Assembly: GCA_036743375.1 (NCBI GenBank)
Contig: DAINPP010000001.1
Span: 124,001 to 188,000, forward strand
Source: DAINPP01 sp036743375
GTDB taxonomy: Bacteria; Thermotogota; Thermotogae; MWEM01
Direction: 5' to 3'
DNA length: 64,000 bases
Positions 17,265 through 25,585 of this stretch are shown here, piece by piece. Position 1 is the stretch's first letter, and the number at the start of each line of letters is the position of its first letter. The position numbers were made by a program, and so were the translations under genes. A model generated the notes under the pieces. That model saw only the letters and a list, made by a program, of their open reading frames with translations, had not been told where the DNA came from and did no database searches.

Positions 17265-18325
17265 TAAATTCCCACTTTAATCAGCTCATATCCTCTTTTT
17301 CCCAGTCCTATTTTTTCCGCATGCGCCAACTGTTCAGACCAGTCGGTTCCGGGATGAATTTCTGAAAAAGGATCATGTCCCACCTCTTTAATGACAAGAT
17401 CAATACAAGCCTGATCTAAGGCTACCGGATCTTCACTGACTGCTATTCCAATATCCGGTGAAACGGGTATATCGTTAGAACTCCAGCAGTCACAATTCGG
17501 AGAAACGTTATTTATAAAAGAGATATGAAAGGATTTTTTATCTTTTAATACGGCAAGTGTATATTCAGCCATTTTCTTACACAATAAATCGGCAGATGCA
17601 TCCCATACAGGAACTATCGCCCCATAATTACACATGGCCACACATTGACCACATCCTATACATCTCTCGTAATCTATTACGGCAAATTCATCAACAACTA
17701 TAGCATCAACGGGACAATTCCTTGCGCACAAGGTACATTTTATACAATTTTCTCTGATAGTTCTCGGTTTTGAAGTTGAATGCTGTTCCAATTTACCGGC
17801 CCTTGAAGCACACCCCATCCCAAGATTTTTAATTGCGCCACCAAAACCCGCCTGTTCATGACCTTTAAAATGGTTAACGGAAATAACCGTATCAGACTGA
17901 ACAATCGCCGCCCCTACCTTAGCTTCCTTTACAAATTCACCGTTAATCGGGATTTTGACTTCATCCGTTCCCCTGAGACCATCCGCGATAATAAGGGGGG
18001 CATCCACAACTTGTTTTGCAAAACCGTTAATCACAGCGGTTTCAAGATGATCAACCGCATTGGAACGCGATCCCTTGTATAAAGTATTTGCATCGGTTAA
18101 AAAGGGTTTTGCAGAACTTTCCTTTATCATGTCCACAATCACCCTCAGATAATTTGGTCTGATATACGCCAGATTTCCATATTCTCCAAAGTGGATCTTT
18201 ATTGCAACAAGTGAATCTTCCGAAAAAGAATTTTTAAAACCGGAAATTTCCAGCAGATTTCTCAATTTTTTAAGTAAACTTACCCCAGGTTTTGTCCTGA
18301 ATGTAGTGAAATAAACCTTTGCCAT
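17264..18325 (-). CDS. DUF362 family protein with two [4Fe-4S] ferredoxin motifs
   Basis: This 353-residue protein has the DUF362 domain at both ends (AIKIHFGEYGN, TDANTLYKGSRSNAVDHL, GGAIKNLGMGCASRAGK) around two bacterial ferredoxin clusters, CIKCTLCARNCP and CIGCGQCVAMC. Homologues are widespread in anaerobes and are assumed to be soluble electron carriers or Fe-S enzymes of unknown reaction. The start at 18325 is chosen because AAGGAGA lies at ideal distance; two in-frame ATGs further upstream overlap that site. It is the first gene of the long minus-strand operon that runs down to the GGDEF-like gene. Confidence 0.93.
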   Translation of the reverse strand: MAKVYFTTFRTKPGVSLLKKLRNLLEISGFKNSFSEDSLVAIKIHFGEYGNLAYIRPNYLRVIVDMIKESSAKPFLTDANTLYKGSRSNAVDHLETAVINGFAKQVVDAPLIIADGLRGTDEVKIPINGEFVKEAKVGAAIVQSDTVISVNHFKGHEQAGFGGAIKNLGMGCASRAGKLEQHSTSKPRTIRENCIKCTLCARNCPVDAIVVDEFAVIDYERCIGCGQCVAMCNYGAIVPVWDASADLLCKKMAEYTLAVLKDKKSFHISFINNVSPNCDCWSSNDIPVSPDIGIAVSEDPVALDQACIDLVIKEVGHDPFSEIHPGTDWSEQLAHAEKIGLGKRGYELIKVGI

Positions 18326-18356
18326 AATCATCTCTCCTTTCATAACACGTTATGGA

Positions 18357-18387
18357 ATTATACCATCACTTTTAATTCCACTCTCAA
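18357..18387 (-). promoter_or_regulatory. Probable sigma-70 promoter of the DUF362 operon
   Basis: On the minus strand a TTGAGA box is followed after 19 bases by TATAAT, with a TG dinucleotide one base before it (extended -10, TGGTATAAT). The spacer is long, but the extended -10 compensates. It lies about 30 bases from the DUF362 start. A separate TATAAT at 18403-18408 on the plus strand probably serves the divergent aroE homologue, with no good -35. Confidence 0.5.
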
Positions 18388-18436
18388 TTCCAATAGGCAT
18401 GTTATAATTCAAAGTCCGAAATTGTGAGGTGTAAAA

Positions 18437-19249
18437 ATGAAACTATATTTAATAAAACAAAAAGCAGGACCCGGAATGTCAAAACGAATGTTTGATACGG
18501 TAAGATCCAGAACTGGTATCGACATCAATTACGATAATCTCGTCATCCCCCTCGATTACTACGATCAGGTTCTTGTCAGATTAAAAGAAGACGACGAAGT
18601 TGTCGGTTTTAACGTCACTATTCCATATAAGGTGAAAATCTGCGGAAATGTGATACCGGATATTGACGTTCGGAATTGCGGTGCAGTAAATTGCGTAAAG
18701 ATTGATCATAAAACCGGTGTATTTTACGGGTACAATACGGATTGGAAAGGAATTTTCAATCCGTTAAAAAACAGAAAGGTCAATAACGCCATAATAGCGG
18801 GAGCCGGTGGAGCAGCAAGGGCTGCATGCTATGCATTGACTAAAATGGACGTGAAAGATATTTTTCTATTCAATCGTTCTGTAGAAAAAGCAGACTCATT
18901 AAAGACTTTTTTCCCACAATTGAAACTGTTACCGCTGGAACGACTTGATGAATTTGTCAAATTAAACGGAATTGACCTAATCATCAACACGACACCCCTT
19001 GGAATGAATCCAAACCCCTGGACATCCATTCCTATACAGATGGAGACCCTTGAACATTGCAGAATCGTATTTGACGCAGTCTATAAGCCATTGAAGACAA
19101 AATTACTCGTTTACGCTGAAAAAAGTGGTTGCGAATGTATCAACGGTTTGGAGATGCTCATTGATCAGCATATAGAGAACGTCAAGATATGGCAGCTTCC
19201 CATGGAAAATGAAATAATAAAGATATTGGAAAGTTTCAAAAGGGCTTAG
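18437..19249 (+). CDS. aroE: Shikimate dehydrogenase homologue with altered substrate-binding N-terminus
   Basis: This 270-residue protein has the AroE fold: FNVTIPYK with the catalytic lysine, CGAVNCV, NTDWKG with the paired aspartate, the NADP loop AGAGGAARA, NTTPLGM, and INGLEMLIDQ. AroE reduces 3-dehydroshikimate in aromatic amino acid synthesis. The usual SxSLSPxMHN segment that binds the shikimate carboxylate with two serines reads GPGMSKRMFD here, so both serines are lost and the substrate may differ. No other aro genes are in the window. It has its own promoter region, GTGAGGTG upstream of the ATG, and ends at a shared terminator with fur. Confidence 0.85.
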   Translation: MKLYLIKQKAGPGMSKRMFDTVRSRTGIDINYDNLVIPLDYYDQVLVRLKEDDEVVGFNVTIPYKVKICGNVIPDIDVRNCGAVNCVKIDHKTGVFYGYNTDWKGIFNPLKNRKVNNAIIAGAGGAARAACYALTKMDVKDIFLFNRSVEKADSLKTFFPQLKLLPLERLDEFVKLNGIDLIINTTPLGMNPNPWTSIPIQMETLEHCRIVFDAVYKPLKTKLLVYAEKSGCECINGLEMLIDQHIENVKIWQLPMENEIIKILESFKRA

Positions 19250-19334
19250 TTTTGCCAGATTCTATCGCTTAAAACTCACTATTGTTTTTGCCTTTTAAAT
19301 GAAGCGAAAATCAATATCATTTCCGGTGTTCTTC

Positions 19335-19380
19335 AAAAAAGACACCGCAAAGGCAGTTCAAGGCCTCAGCGGTGTCTTTT
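19335..19380. terminator. Bidirectional terminator between aroE and fur
   Basis: AAAAGACACCGC and GCGGTGTCTTTT form a 12-base perfect stem around a 20-base interval that can itself fold (AAGGC with GCCT). A-tract on one side and T-tract on the other allow termination of both convergent genes. Confidence 0.85.
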
Positions 19381-19399
19381 CATTCATAACGTGAACCCA

Positions 19400-19837
19400 T
19401 TATTTTAGGTTTTTATCGCAATTCGCACATTTGCCGTAGAATTTAATGTTATGATCATTCGGGATGAAACCCATATCGTCTTTCAGAAGTTTTTCTATCT
19501 TTTCCATCAGCTCATCTGATAATGTAATCACTTCTCCACAATCAGTACAAATCGCATGATGTTTGCCATGTTTGTTGCTATCGGCAAGTTCATACCGGAT
19601 GATTCCCTCGTCAATCTCTATTTTCCTTAACAGGTCAAGTTCACTTAACAGCTCTACAGTCCTGTAAACCGTAGCCTTACTTATTCTGGATCTCTTATCG
19701 AGTAATTTCCTGTACACTTCTTCTACACTGAGATGATCTTCAGGGGACTCGGCAAATATCTTCATAATTAACTCCCTTTGTGCCGTTATCCTGAAATTTC
19801 TGTTTTTCAGCTCTTTTCTTAAAATATCATTGACCAT
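19400..19837 (-). CDS. Fur-family metal-dependent transcription regulator
   Basis: This 145-residue protein has a winged helix (RITAQRELIMKIFAESPEDHLSVEE, then RISKATVYRTVELLSEL with the recognition helix) and the Fur dimerisation domain. Metal ligands are seen in KHGKHHAICTDCGEV, and a second CxxC is in GKCANC, so a structural zinc site is likely. Members sense iron (Fur), zinc (Zur) or peroxide (PerR); the type cannot be decided here. The start is taken at the ATG 19837; an in-frame GTG upstream directly abuts the AGGAGG site and cannot be used. It is a single-gene unit. Confidence 0.93.
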   Translation of the reverse strand: MVNDILRKELKNRNFRITAQRELIMKIFAESPEDHLSVEEVYRKLLDKRSRISKATVYRTVELLSELDLLRKIEIDEGIIRYELADSNKHGKHHAICTDCGEVITLSDELMEKIEKLLKDDMGFIPNDHNIKFYGKCANCDKNLK

Positions 19838-19933
19838 GCTTTGAAACTGCACCTCCTAAAATGCTGTATCTTAACTGCTCATAATTGTACCAGTTTTATG
19901 TTACTTTAATGACCCAAATGTATTATAATTTGT

Positions 19934-20182
19934 TTAATTTTTGCTTATGAACCTTGATATAATGATAGTTCCTACCACATTCAAAACAAGTAATACCAGA
20001 ACGATATCTAATAAATAAATCAAACCAGATTCGTTTGAATATAATATAAAAACAAGTAACAATTTGATCCCGATAGAATTTATCTGAACCAATAAATTCC
20101 AAATATCCTTGTATTTGACGGCATGCAATACCTGAAAAAAAATAAGTGCAACAAGAACAAAGAGAATTATTGTTTCAAACAT
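19934..20182 (-). CDS. Small membrane protein, MrpF/MnhF-like
   Basis: This 82-residue protein has three transmembrane helices. The spacing, the polar residues between helices 1 and 2, and the last helix pattern YLLDIVLVLLVLNVVGTIIISRF strongly recall MrpF (MnhF, PhaF), a small subunit of the multisubunit Na+/H+ antiporter, whose last helix reads LDIALVLALLGFLGT. No other Mrp subunit gene is in the window. The start at 20182 has GAGGGG at good distance and overlaps the queD stop by eight bases. It could be an isolated remnant or a separate small membrane protein. Confidence 0.55.
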   Translation of the reverse strand: MFETIILFVLVALIFFQVLHAVKYKDIWNLLVQINSIGIKLLLVFILYSNESGLIYLLDIVLVLLVLNVVGTIIISRFISKN

Positions 20183-20540
20183 GATCATCCCCTCTATAGG
20201 TTACAAAACTCGATTCTGTCTCATAGACCTTTATCTCATAAAGACTGTAATTTTCAGCAGTCAAATGATCCTTAAGCTGATCCCAGACCCATAGAGCAAT
20301 ATTTTCAGCCGTAGGCTGTTCTATAAAATCATTGATATAGGAATGATCCAACTTACCGATGACCTGCTTGGCAACCGTCTCCTTCAAAGTCGCAAAATCT
20401 ATAATCATGCCCTCTTCGTTCAATGATCCTTCTACGGTAACATCCATACGATACGTATGACCGTGAAGGTTCTCGCATTTCCCATGATACTTAATTAAAT
20501 TATGAGCGGCATCAAACTTGAAAATTTTGGTCAGAAACAT
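20175..20540 (-). CDS. queD: 6-carboxy-5,6,7,8-tetrahydropterin synthase
   Basis: This 121-residue protein is a QueD/PTPS enzyme: it turns dihydroneopterin triphosphate into 6-carboxytetrahydropterin, the second step toward queuosine and other 7-deazaguanines. Zinc histidines are H13 (FDAAHNL), H27 and H29 (HGHTY), and the catalytic cysteine is C22 in GKCENLHGH. LDHSYIND and ETESSFVTYRG complete the active site. It starts one base after the pheT frame begins its control region and is encoded directly downstream of... the pheT stop lies two bases past its own start on this strand order, so queD follows pheT. No queC or queE is nearby. Confidence 0.93.
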   Translation of the reverse strand: MFLTKIFKFDAAHNLIKYHGKCENLHGHTYRMDVTVEGSLNEEGMIIDFATLKETVAKQVIGKLDHSYINDFIEQPTAENIALWVWDQLKDHLTAENYSLYEIKVYETESSFVTYRGDDHV

Positions 20541-20541
20541 A

Positions 20542-22980
20542 TTATCCTTCTCTTATTTCAAGATTTTCTGTATTAAAAATCCCAACCACATTATGAATAC
20601 ATTTTTCAAGTTCCTTTTGAGAAAGTGTATGATCATCCGCTCTGAAAATAACTGAGATCGTAATGCTGCTAAACCCATCAGGAATAGTCTTACCACTGTA
20701 TACATCACTGATATGCACATTCTCTACATCTTTGATCTTCTTGATCTTTTTTATGACATGTCCAATTTCCATGCCTTTTCCAACAAGTACGGAAAAATCT
20801 TTTTTACTCGCGGGAAAATTGGTTCCAAGCACAGATTTCCATTGTTTGACATTATCCTTTGAACATTGATAAGTCTTCTTCAGGTCAAGCTCACACCAGT
20901 ATGTATAATCGTTGATACCAAATTCATTTAGAACTTCTCTCTTAATCAATCCAAAGATACCAATCTGTTTATCATCGATAAATATCAAGGCACTTTGACC
21001 CTTATACATAAATTCGTTATACAGACTCTCTTCCCGTATCCTGTCAAAAGCGATCTTTTCTTCATCCACATCAAGATGGGTTAGCAGTTCCTCTACCGTA
21101 CCTTTAAAATTATAAAAATCGTTCTTATTTTTGCTCTGGTAATCATAATGATCCATCTTTCCGGTAGCCGCAAAAGAAAATGTCTCATTCTCGATATATT
21201 TGCCATCCTTACCACTCAGAATGGATACCCCATTCTCAAATAATTTTATATCATTCTGCTGATGAGAGTTATTATAACCGATTGTCTTTAACAGCGTAAT
21301 CAGCAAGCTCGGTCTTAACACCGATAGATCCTGAGACAAAGGCTTCAGTACTTCAACCTTACTTGTATTCCATAAGGCTTCATCGTTGTTTACCACTCGT
21401 TTAATATCTTTAGGATCGATAAGCGATAAGGGAATTATTTCAGAATAACCGGAGGAAAGTAAAAGATCTCTCAGTTTGTATCTGAATATCTGATAGTCAT
21501 CCCTGGCAGGATTATAACCTTTCAGATAAGGAACTACCGACGGAACTTTATCGTAACCGATTATTCTGCCGATTTCCTCTATCAAGTCGACTTCCCTCTC
21601 CACATCAGGTCTGAAAGTCGGAATAGTGACTTCCCAGGTGTCATTATCTGATTTTTGGCTCAAAGTAAATCCCAAAGAGGTAAGGGCATTTTCTATATCT
21701 TTATTCTTGTATTCAATCCCAAGAAGACTTTCCACCCGACTCTTTCTCAGAACAGTCATCTTTTTTTCCACTTTGTTCGGATAACAGTCAAGAATTTCCG
21801 CAGCAGCTTTACCACCGGAAAGTTCTTCTATCAGAACAGCGAGTCTACTGATAACAAATTCCGCATCGCTGGGATCAACACCTCTCTCAAATCTATAGGA
21901 GGCATCACTTGAAATATTTAATTTTCTGGCGGTTTTCCTGATTTTTATGGGATTAAAATACGCCACTTCAAGCAATATATTTTTCGTTTCAGACGATACA
22001 CCCGAAAGTTCTCCGCCCATTATTCCGGCAAGTCCAAGTGGTTTTTCGCCATCGGTAATCAGTAGTTCTTCATTGTTAAATTCGACGGTTTCCTCGTTGA
22101 GAAGTAACAACTTTTCACCTTTTTCAGCGGTTCTGACTACAATTTTCCTGGATTTAAGATTATCGTAATCATAGGCATGCACCGGGTGTCCTGTTTCCAT
22201 CAACACATAATTCGTTATATCCACAATATTGTTTATCGGTCTCAACCCCATGGCGATCAAATCCCTCTTCAACCAGACGGGGGACTCTTTTACCGTTACA
22301 TTTTCTACGAGGAGTGAGGTATATCTATTGCATAAGTCCGGATTCCTGATTTCTATCTCGACAAAGTCAGAAGTCTTCTTTTCACCCGTAGCATATTCTA
22401 TTTTGATTCCTTTTCCCACTCTTGTTTTTGCGGTCAGTGCCTCTATTTCTTTTACAATGCCAAGGTACCCCAATTCATCCGGTCTGTTGGCAGTCACCTC
22501 AAAATCATATACACTGTCATCGAGCTGAAATAATTTCACAACATCTGTTCCGAGTTCGACAGGTTCATCAAATCTATATACACCCGTAGACTTTTCTTCG
22601 AGGTTGAGTTCCTGAAGTGAACACATCATCCCTTCAGACTCCACCCCGCGTAATTTCGATTTCTTGATTTTAAAATTATCCTTTAATACAGCACCAATCA
22701 AGGCAACAGGGACAATATCACCGGTATTCAAGGAAGTATCACCGGTTACAATGGTTCTTTCAAATTCACCAAAATTCAATTTACAGACTATTAATTTATC
22801 CGCGTTCGGATGCTGGGTGATCTCTTCGATCCTGCCCGTATAAACTCCCTGTATGCCTTCCCAGGGATTTTCTATCGACTCAATCGAAGTTCCGCTGAGA
22901 CTCATCATAGAATCCATTTCCTTATCCGTTATATCTGAAATATCTATATATTTATTTAACCATCTTTTTGATATCAGCAT
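20542..22980 (-). CDS. pheT: Phenylalanyl-tRNA synthetase beta subunit
   Basis: This 812-residue protein has the full bacterial PheT layout: an N-terminal tRNA-binding OB domain (about residues 40-155, HPNADKLIVCKLNFG), the B3/B4 editing domain around residues 210-390 (GHPVHAYDYD, GIMGGELSGV), the B5 domain (YRFERGVDPSDAEF to about 475), the catalytic-like core, and the C-terminal ferredoxin-fold anticodon-binding domain (FPASKKDFSVLVG). It charges tRNA-Phe with PheS as an alpha2beta2 enzyme and edits Tyr-tRNA. It follows pheS by 16 bases. Confidence 0.97.
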   Translation of the reverse strand: MLISKRWLNKYIDISDITDKEMDSMMSLSGTSIESIENPWEGIQGVYTGRIEEITQHPNADKLIVCKLNFGEFERTIVTGDTSLNTGDIVPVALIGAVLKDNFKIKKSKLRGVESEGMMCSLQELNLEEKSTGVYRFDEPVELGTDVVKLFQLDDSVYDFEVTANRPDELGYLGIVKEIEALTAKTRVGKGIKIEYATGEKKTSDFVEIEIRNPDLCNRYTSLLVENVTVKESPVWLKRDLIAMGLRPINNIVDITNYVLMETGHPVHAYDYDNLKSRKIVVRTAEKGEKLLLLNEETVEFNNEELLITDGEKPLGLAGIMGGELSGVSSETKNILLEVAYFNPIKIRKTARKLNISSDASYRFERGVDPSDAEFVISRLAVLIEELSGGKAAAEILDCYPNKVEKKMTVLRKSRVESLLGIEYKNKDIENALTSLGFTLSQKSDNDTWEVTIPTFRPDVEREVDLIEEIGRIIGYDKVPSVVPYLKGYNPARDDYQIFRYKLRDLLLSSGYSEIIPLSLIDPKDIKRVVNNDEALWNTSKVEVLKPLSQDLSVLRPSLLITLLKTIGYNNSHQQNDIKLFENGVSILSGKDGKYIENETFSFAATGKMDHYDYQSKNKNDFYNFKGTVEELLTHLDVDEEKIAFDRIREESLYNEFMYKGQSALIFIDDKQIGIFGLIKREVLNEFGINDYTYWCELDLKKTYQCSKDNVKQWKSVLGTNFPASKKDFSVLVGKGMEIGHVIKKIKKIKDVENVHISDVYSGKTIPDGFSSITISVIFRADDHTLSQKELEKCIHNVVGIFNTENLEIREG

Positions 22981-22996
22981 TATTCAAGCCTCCTTA

Positions 22997-24013
22997 TTAC
23001 AGTTCCTGCCTAAGGAATCTGATGTCTCCACGAACCAGATCACGAATATCCGTAAGACCGTATTTCAACATTGTAAGTCTTTCGATCCCCACTCCGAATG
23101 CAAATCCGGTCCAGACTTCAGGATCATAACCAACAGCCTTGAATACGTTGGGGTCAACCATTCCGGCACCAAGTACCTCAAGCCACAGAATGTTTCCATA
23201 CTTATCTTTCCAGCTCAAATCAACTTCAAAACTCGGTTCCGTGAACGGGAAAAAAGATGGTCTTAATCTTATCGGTACATCTTTCCCGAATAATTCCTTC
23301 ATAAAATGCTCCAGCGTCCCTTTTAAATTTGCCACACTGACATTTTTATCAACAAACAACCCTTCGGCCTGATGGAACATCGGCAGATGAGTTGCATCAT
23401 AATCGCTTCTGTAAACCTTTCCCGGCGCAATGATGGCAATAGGAGGCCTTACTTCCTGCATGGTTCTTATCTGCACTGGGGAGGTATGAGTTCTCAGAAG
23501 ATATTCATCCATTTTCAGATAAAAACTGTCGTGTTCATCCCGGGCCGGATGCCAATCAGGTGTATTTAACGCTTCAAAATTATAAAAGACATGTTCCACT
23601 TCAGGGCCTTCCTTAACGGAATAGCCCAACGAAATAAAGATTTCTTCTATCTCTTTCTGAGTCCTTCTGACAAGATGTTCAAATCCGATCTGTTTTTTTG
23701 AACCGGGACGGGAAATATCGACCCACAAATCTTTTTCACGCTTTTCCTTTTCTCTGATAGAAAGCTGTTCCATCCTTCCGGAAATACATTCTGTAATGGC
23801 CGCCTTGCAAATATTAGTTTCCTTCCCAACCTGAGGGCGTATCCCGGGATCAAATTCGCCAAGTCTTTTTAGAAAATTAGTCGTCAAAACCCCTTTTTTT
23901 CCAAGATATTTTATTCTTAACTCATCCAGATCTTTTATTTCCTTTGCATTTTTTATCTCTTCAACAGCCGTCTCCTGGACATCCTTCAGCTGTTTGAATA
24001 TATCCTTATCCAT
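22997..24013 (-). CDS. pheS: Phenylalanyl-tRNA synthetase alpha subunit
   Basis: This 338-residue class II synthetase subunit has an N-terminal coiled coil, then the catalytic core. Motif 2 is RSDYDATHLPMFHQAEG, the substrate region includes FFPFTEPSFEVD, and motif 3 is FGVGIERLTML. The length is normal. With PheT it ligates phenylalanine to its tRNA. It lies 33 bases downstream of the PurH-like gene. I saw no T-box leader upstream, so expression probably follows the ahcY-led operon. Confidence 0.97.
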   Translation of the reverse strand: MDKDIFKQLKDVQETAVEEIKNAKEIKDLDELRIKYLGKKGVLTTNFLKRLGEFDPGIRPQVGKETNICKAAITECISGRMEQLSIREKEKREKDLWVDISRPGSKKQIGFEHLVRRTQKEIEEIFISLGYSVKEGPEVEHVFYNFEALNTPDWHPARDEHDSFYLKMDEYLLRTHTSPVQIRTMQEVRPPIAIIAPGKVYRSDYDATHLPMFHQAEGLFVDKNVSVANLKGTLEHFMKELFGKDVPIRLRPSFFPFTEPSFEVDLSWKDKYGNILWLEVLGAGMVDPNVFKAVGYDPEVWTGFAFGVGIERLTMLKYGLTDIRDLVRGDIRFLRQEL

Positions 24014-24046
24014 ACAAAGTCCCCTTTACTTTATTGATGTTTTTCA

Positions 24047-25585
24047 TTATTTAAAATGCCGTTTAGTAAATGTATAAAGTCCTATTTTGTTCGTTTTAAT
24101 CATTTCTAAGAATTCAGCATTTATTCTCTTGTTATCAGGAATCAATATTGTCTCTATTCCCCATTCTTTTTTGGCCTTCAGAATAACATCGGCGGAAGGG
24201 AAGATATCAAAACCGAGAAGACCCCCATTCACATTTTTTAAAGAGGTCTCGAAGCGATCCCCGCAAAGGCTGAAGCATTCTTCAACATTCAGCATGCCAC
24301 TGGCCATTCCATACATCCTCCCATCTTTCATTCCAATAAGTGAGCAGGTTTCAAGCGATTTAATAATTTGAGACATGATCAGTAAATCGGAAGAATACTC
24401 CTTGTCGTTTTCATTCGGTAAATAAACGCCGTTTAAAGAACCGAAGTCCTCAAGTTTGTCATTTTGCTGAATAACCAGTTCATTATCGAAGAAAATCCTT
24501 TCATTCTTACCGGACTTAATTTCGTTGAATTCAGCGAGGATGATAACGTCAGAGCTTTCCAATTTTCGTTTGGCATCATCCTCAAAAGAGGTGGCAACGA
24601 CGACATTAATCCCGGTTTCTTTAATAAAGTCGGCCGTTTCCCCATCAATAACCCCTTTGGTAATAAAGGCCGTATTATTATTTGAATTATGTAATAATTC
24701 TTCCTTGATTCCCCTTAAATAGTCTGCATCATTCTCATTATTTGAAAAGTAAACCGGTAGAAAGTTAATCAGTATAACAAACCCCTTGGAAGTAATATTA
24801 CGCATAAAATCCAACCCACTGTATAATTGTCTGTACAGTCTTAAAGTCAATCTCTTCTTTACAATGAACTTTATCTGTCCGAAGAGAGATTCTTCATCAG
24901 CCACTTTTGATAAATAGGCTGATTGATGTGGATTTTCACCATATTTAAACTCATATAATTTCTCAAAAGTCATATGCTCATATTTTTCTTCGGCAAAGAG
25001 GAAAGATAAGGCCTGATGGATACTCTCTTCATAACGCATTGTGTTATAAAAGGCCTTTAAGGCATATCTCCTTCTGTTCTGAAGTGGTACGTCACCACAT
25101 AGCTCAAAATTCGCCATTATTTTTTTGTAATCAGCGGGATCAACAACAGGTAAAACACTTCTGTAATTCTTTGCCGCAGCTCTGACAAGATTTATACCGC
25201 CTATATCTATTTTCTGAACCAGTTCGTATTCATCATAGATATCTTCCGCAAAGGATTTAAAGGGACAGAAATTCACCACCAGCATATCGATCTCGGGAAT
25301 ATTTTCTGAAATCATCTGCTCAATATGTTCTTCATTTGATCGGTCTGCCAATATTCCCCCTACCAGTTTGGGTGAAATTGTCTTTATCCTTCCACCGAAC
25401 AACCTTTCGCCATCGGAATATTCCCCTATTGATCTGACAGGAATACCGTTCATCTTTAGATACTCGTAAGTTCCTTCCGTTGAAATAATCTCTACACCTT
25501 TTTCAGTCAGATAAGCGGCAAGTTCCTCCAATCCGCTTTTATCATATACCGTTATCAAGGCACGTTTGATATTCAATCGAATCAC
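24047..25585 (-). CDS. Divergent PurH homologue lacking key catalytic residues
   Basis: This 512-residue protein spans the whole PurH fold (IMP cyclohydrolase plus AICAR transformylase). The N-terminal MGS-like domain keeps KRALITVYDKSGLEELA, GGRIKTISPK, QKIDIGG and RAAAKN, but NLYPF reads NFCPF, losing the cyclohydrolase tyrosine, and TLHP reads TISP. YGENPHQ is kept at the domain junction. In the second domain the catalytic Lys-His of KHxNPCG is gone (LINFLPVYFSNN occupies the region), and PGGS is replaced by PDNK; the end still aligns (TFTKRHFK). It overlaps ahcY by four bases (ATGA). Either activity is doubtful; an altered or regulatory role is possible. A true purH elsewhere in the genome would be expected. 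Confidence 0.75.
   Translation of the reverse strand: MIRLNIKRALITVYDKSGLEELAAYLTEKGVEIISTEGTYEYLKMNGIPVRSIGEYSDGERLFGGRIKTISPKLVGGILADRSNEEHIEQMISENIPEIDMLVVNFCPFKSFAEDIYDEYELVQKIDIGGINLVRAAAKNYRSVLPVVDPADYKKIMANFELCGDVPLQNRRRYALKAFYNTMRYEESIHQALSFLFAEEKYEHMTFEKLYEFKYGENPHQSAYLSKVADEESLFGQIKFIVKKRLTLRLYRQLYSGLDFMRNITSKGFVILINFLPVYFSNNENDADYLRGIKEELLHNSNNNTAFITKGVIDGETADFIKETGINVVVATSFEDDAKRKLESSDVIILAEFNEIKSGKNERIFFDNELVIQQNDKLEDFGSLNGVYLPNENDKEYSSDLLIMSQIIKSLETCSLIGMKDGRMYGMASGMLNVEECFSLCGDRFETSLKNVNGGLLGFDIFPSADVILKAKKEWGIETILIPDNKRINAEFLEMIKTNKIGLYTFTKRHFK

Noticed and set aside
9038..18325. A hidden defence or mobile island in the accessory-looking minus-strand region
   Set aside because: All genes have housekeeping homologues or lie in compact operons. 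No integrase, transposase, repeats or nuclease-toxin pairs were seen anywhere in the window.
18341..18354. CATAAC-AC-GTTATG palindrome at the start of the DUF362 gene
   Set aside because: Six-base AT-rich arms in an AT-rich genome can occur by chance, and the element overlaps the translated leader.
24047..25585. Frameshifted or decayed purH pseudogene
   Set aside because: The frame is open from start to stop, has the family length and keeps the C-terminal end, so it is a diverged but intact gene.
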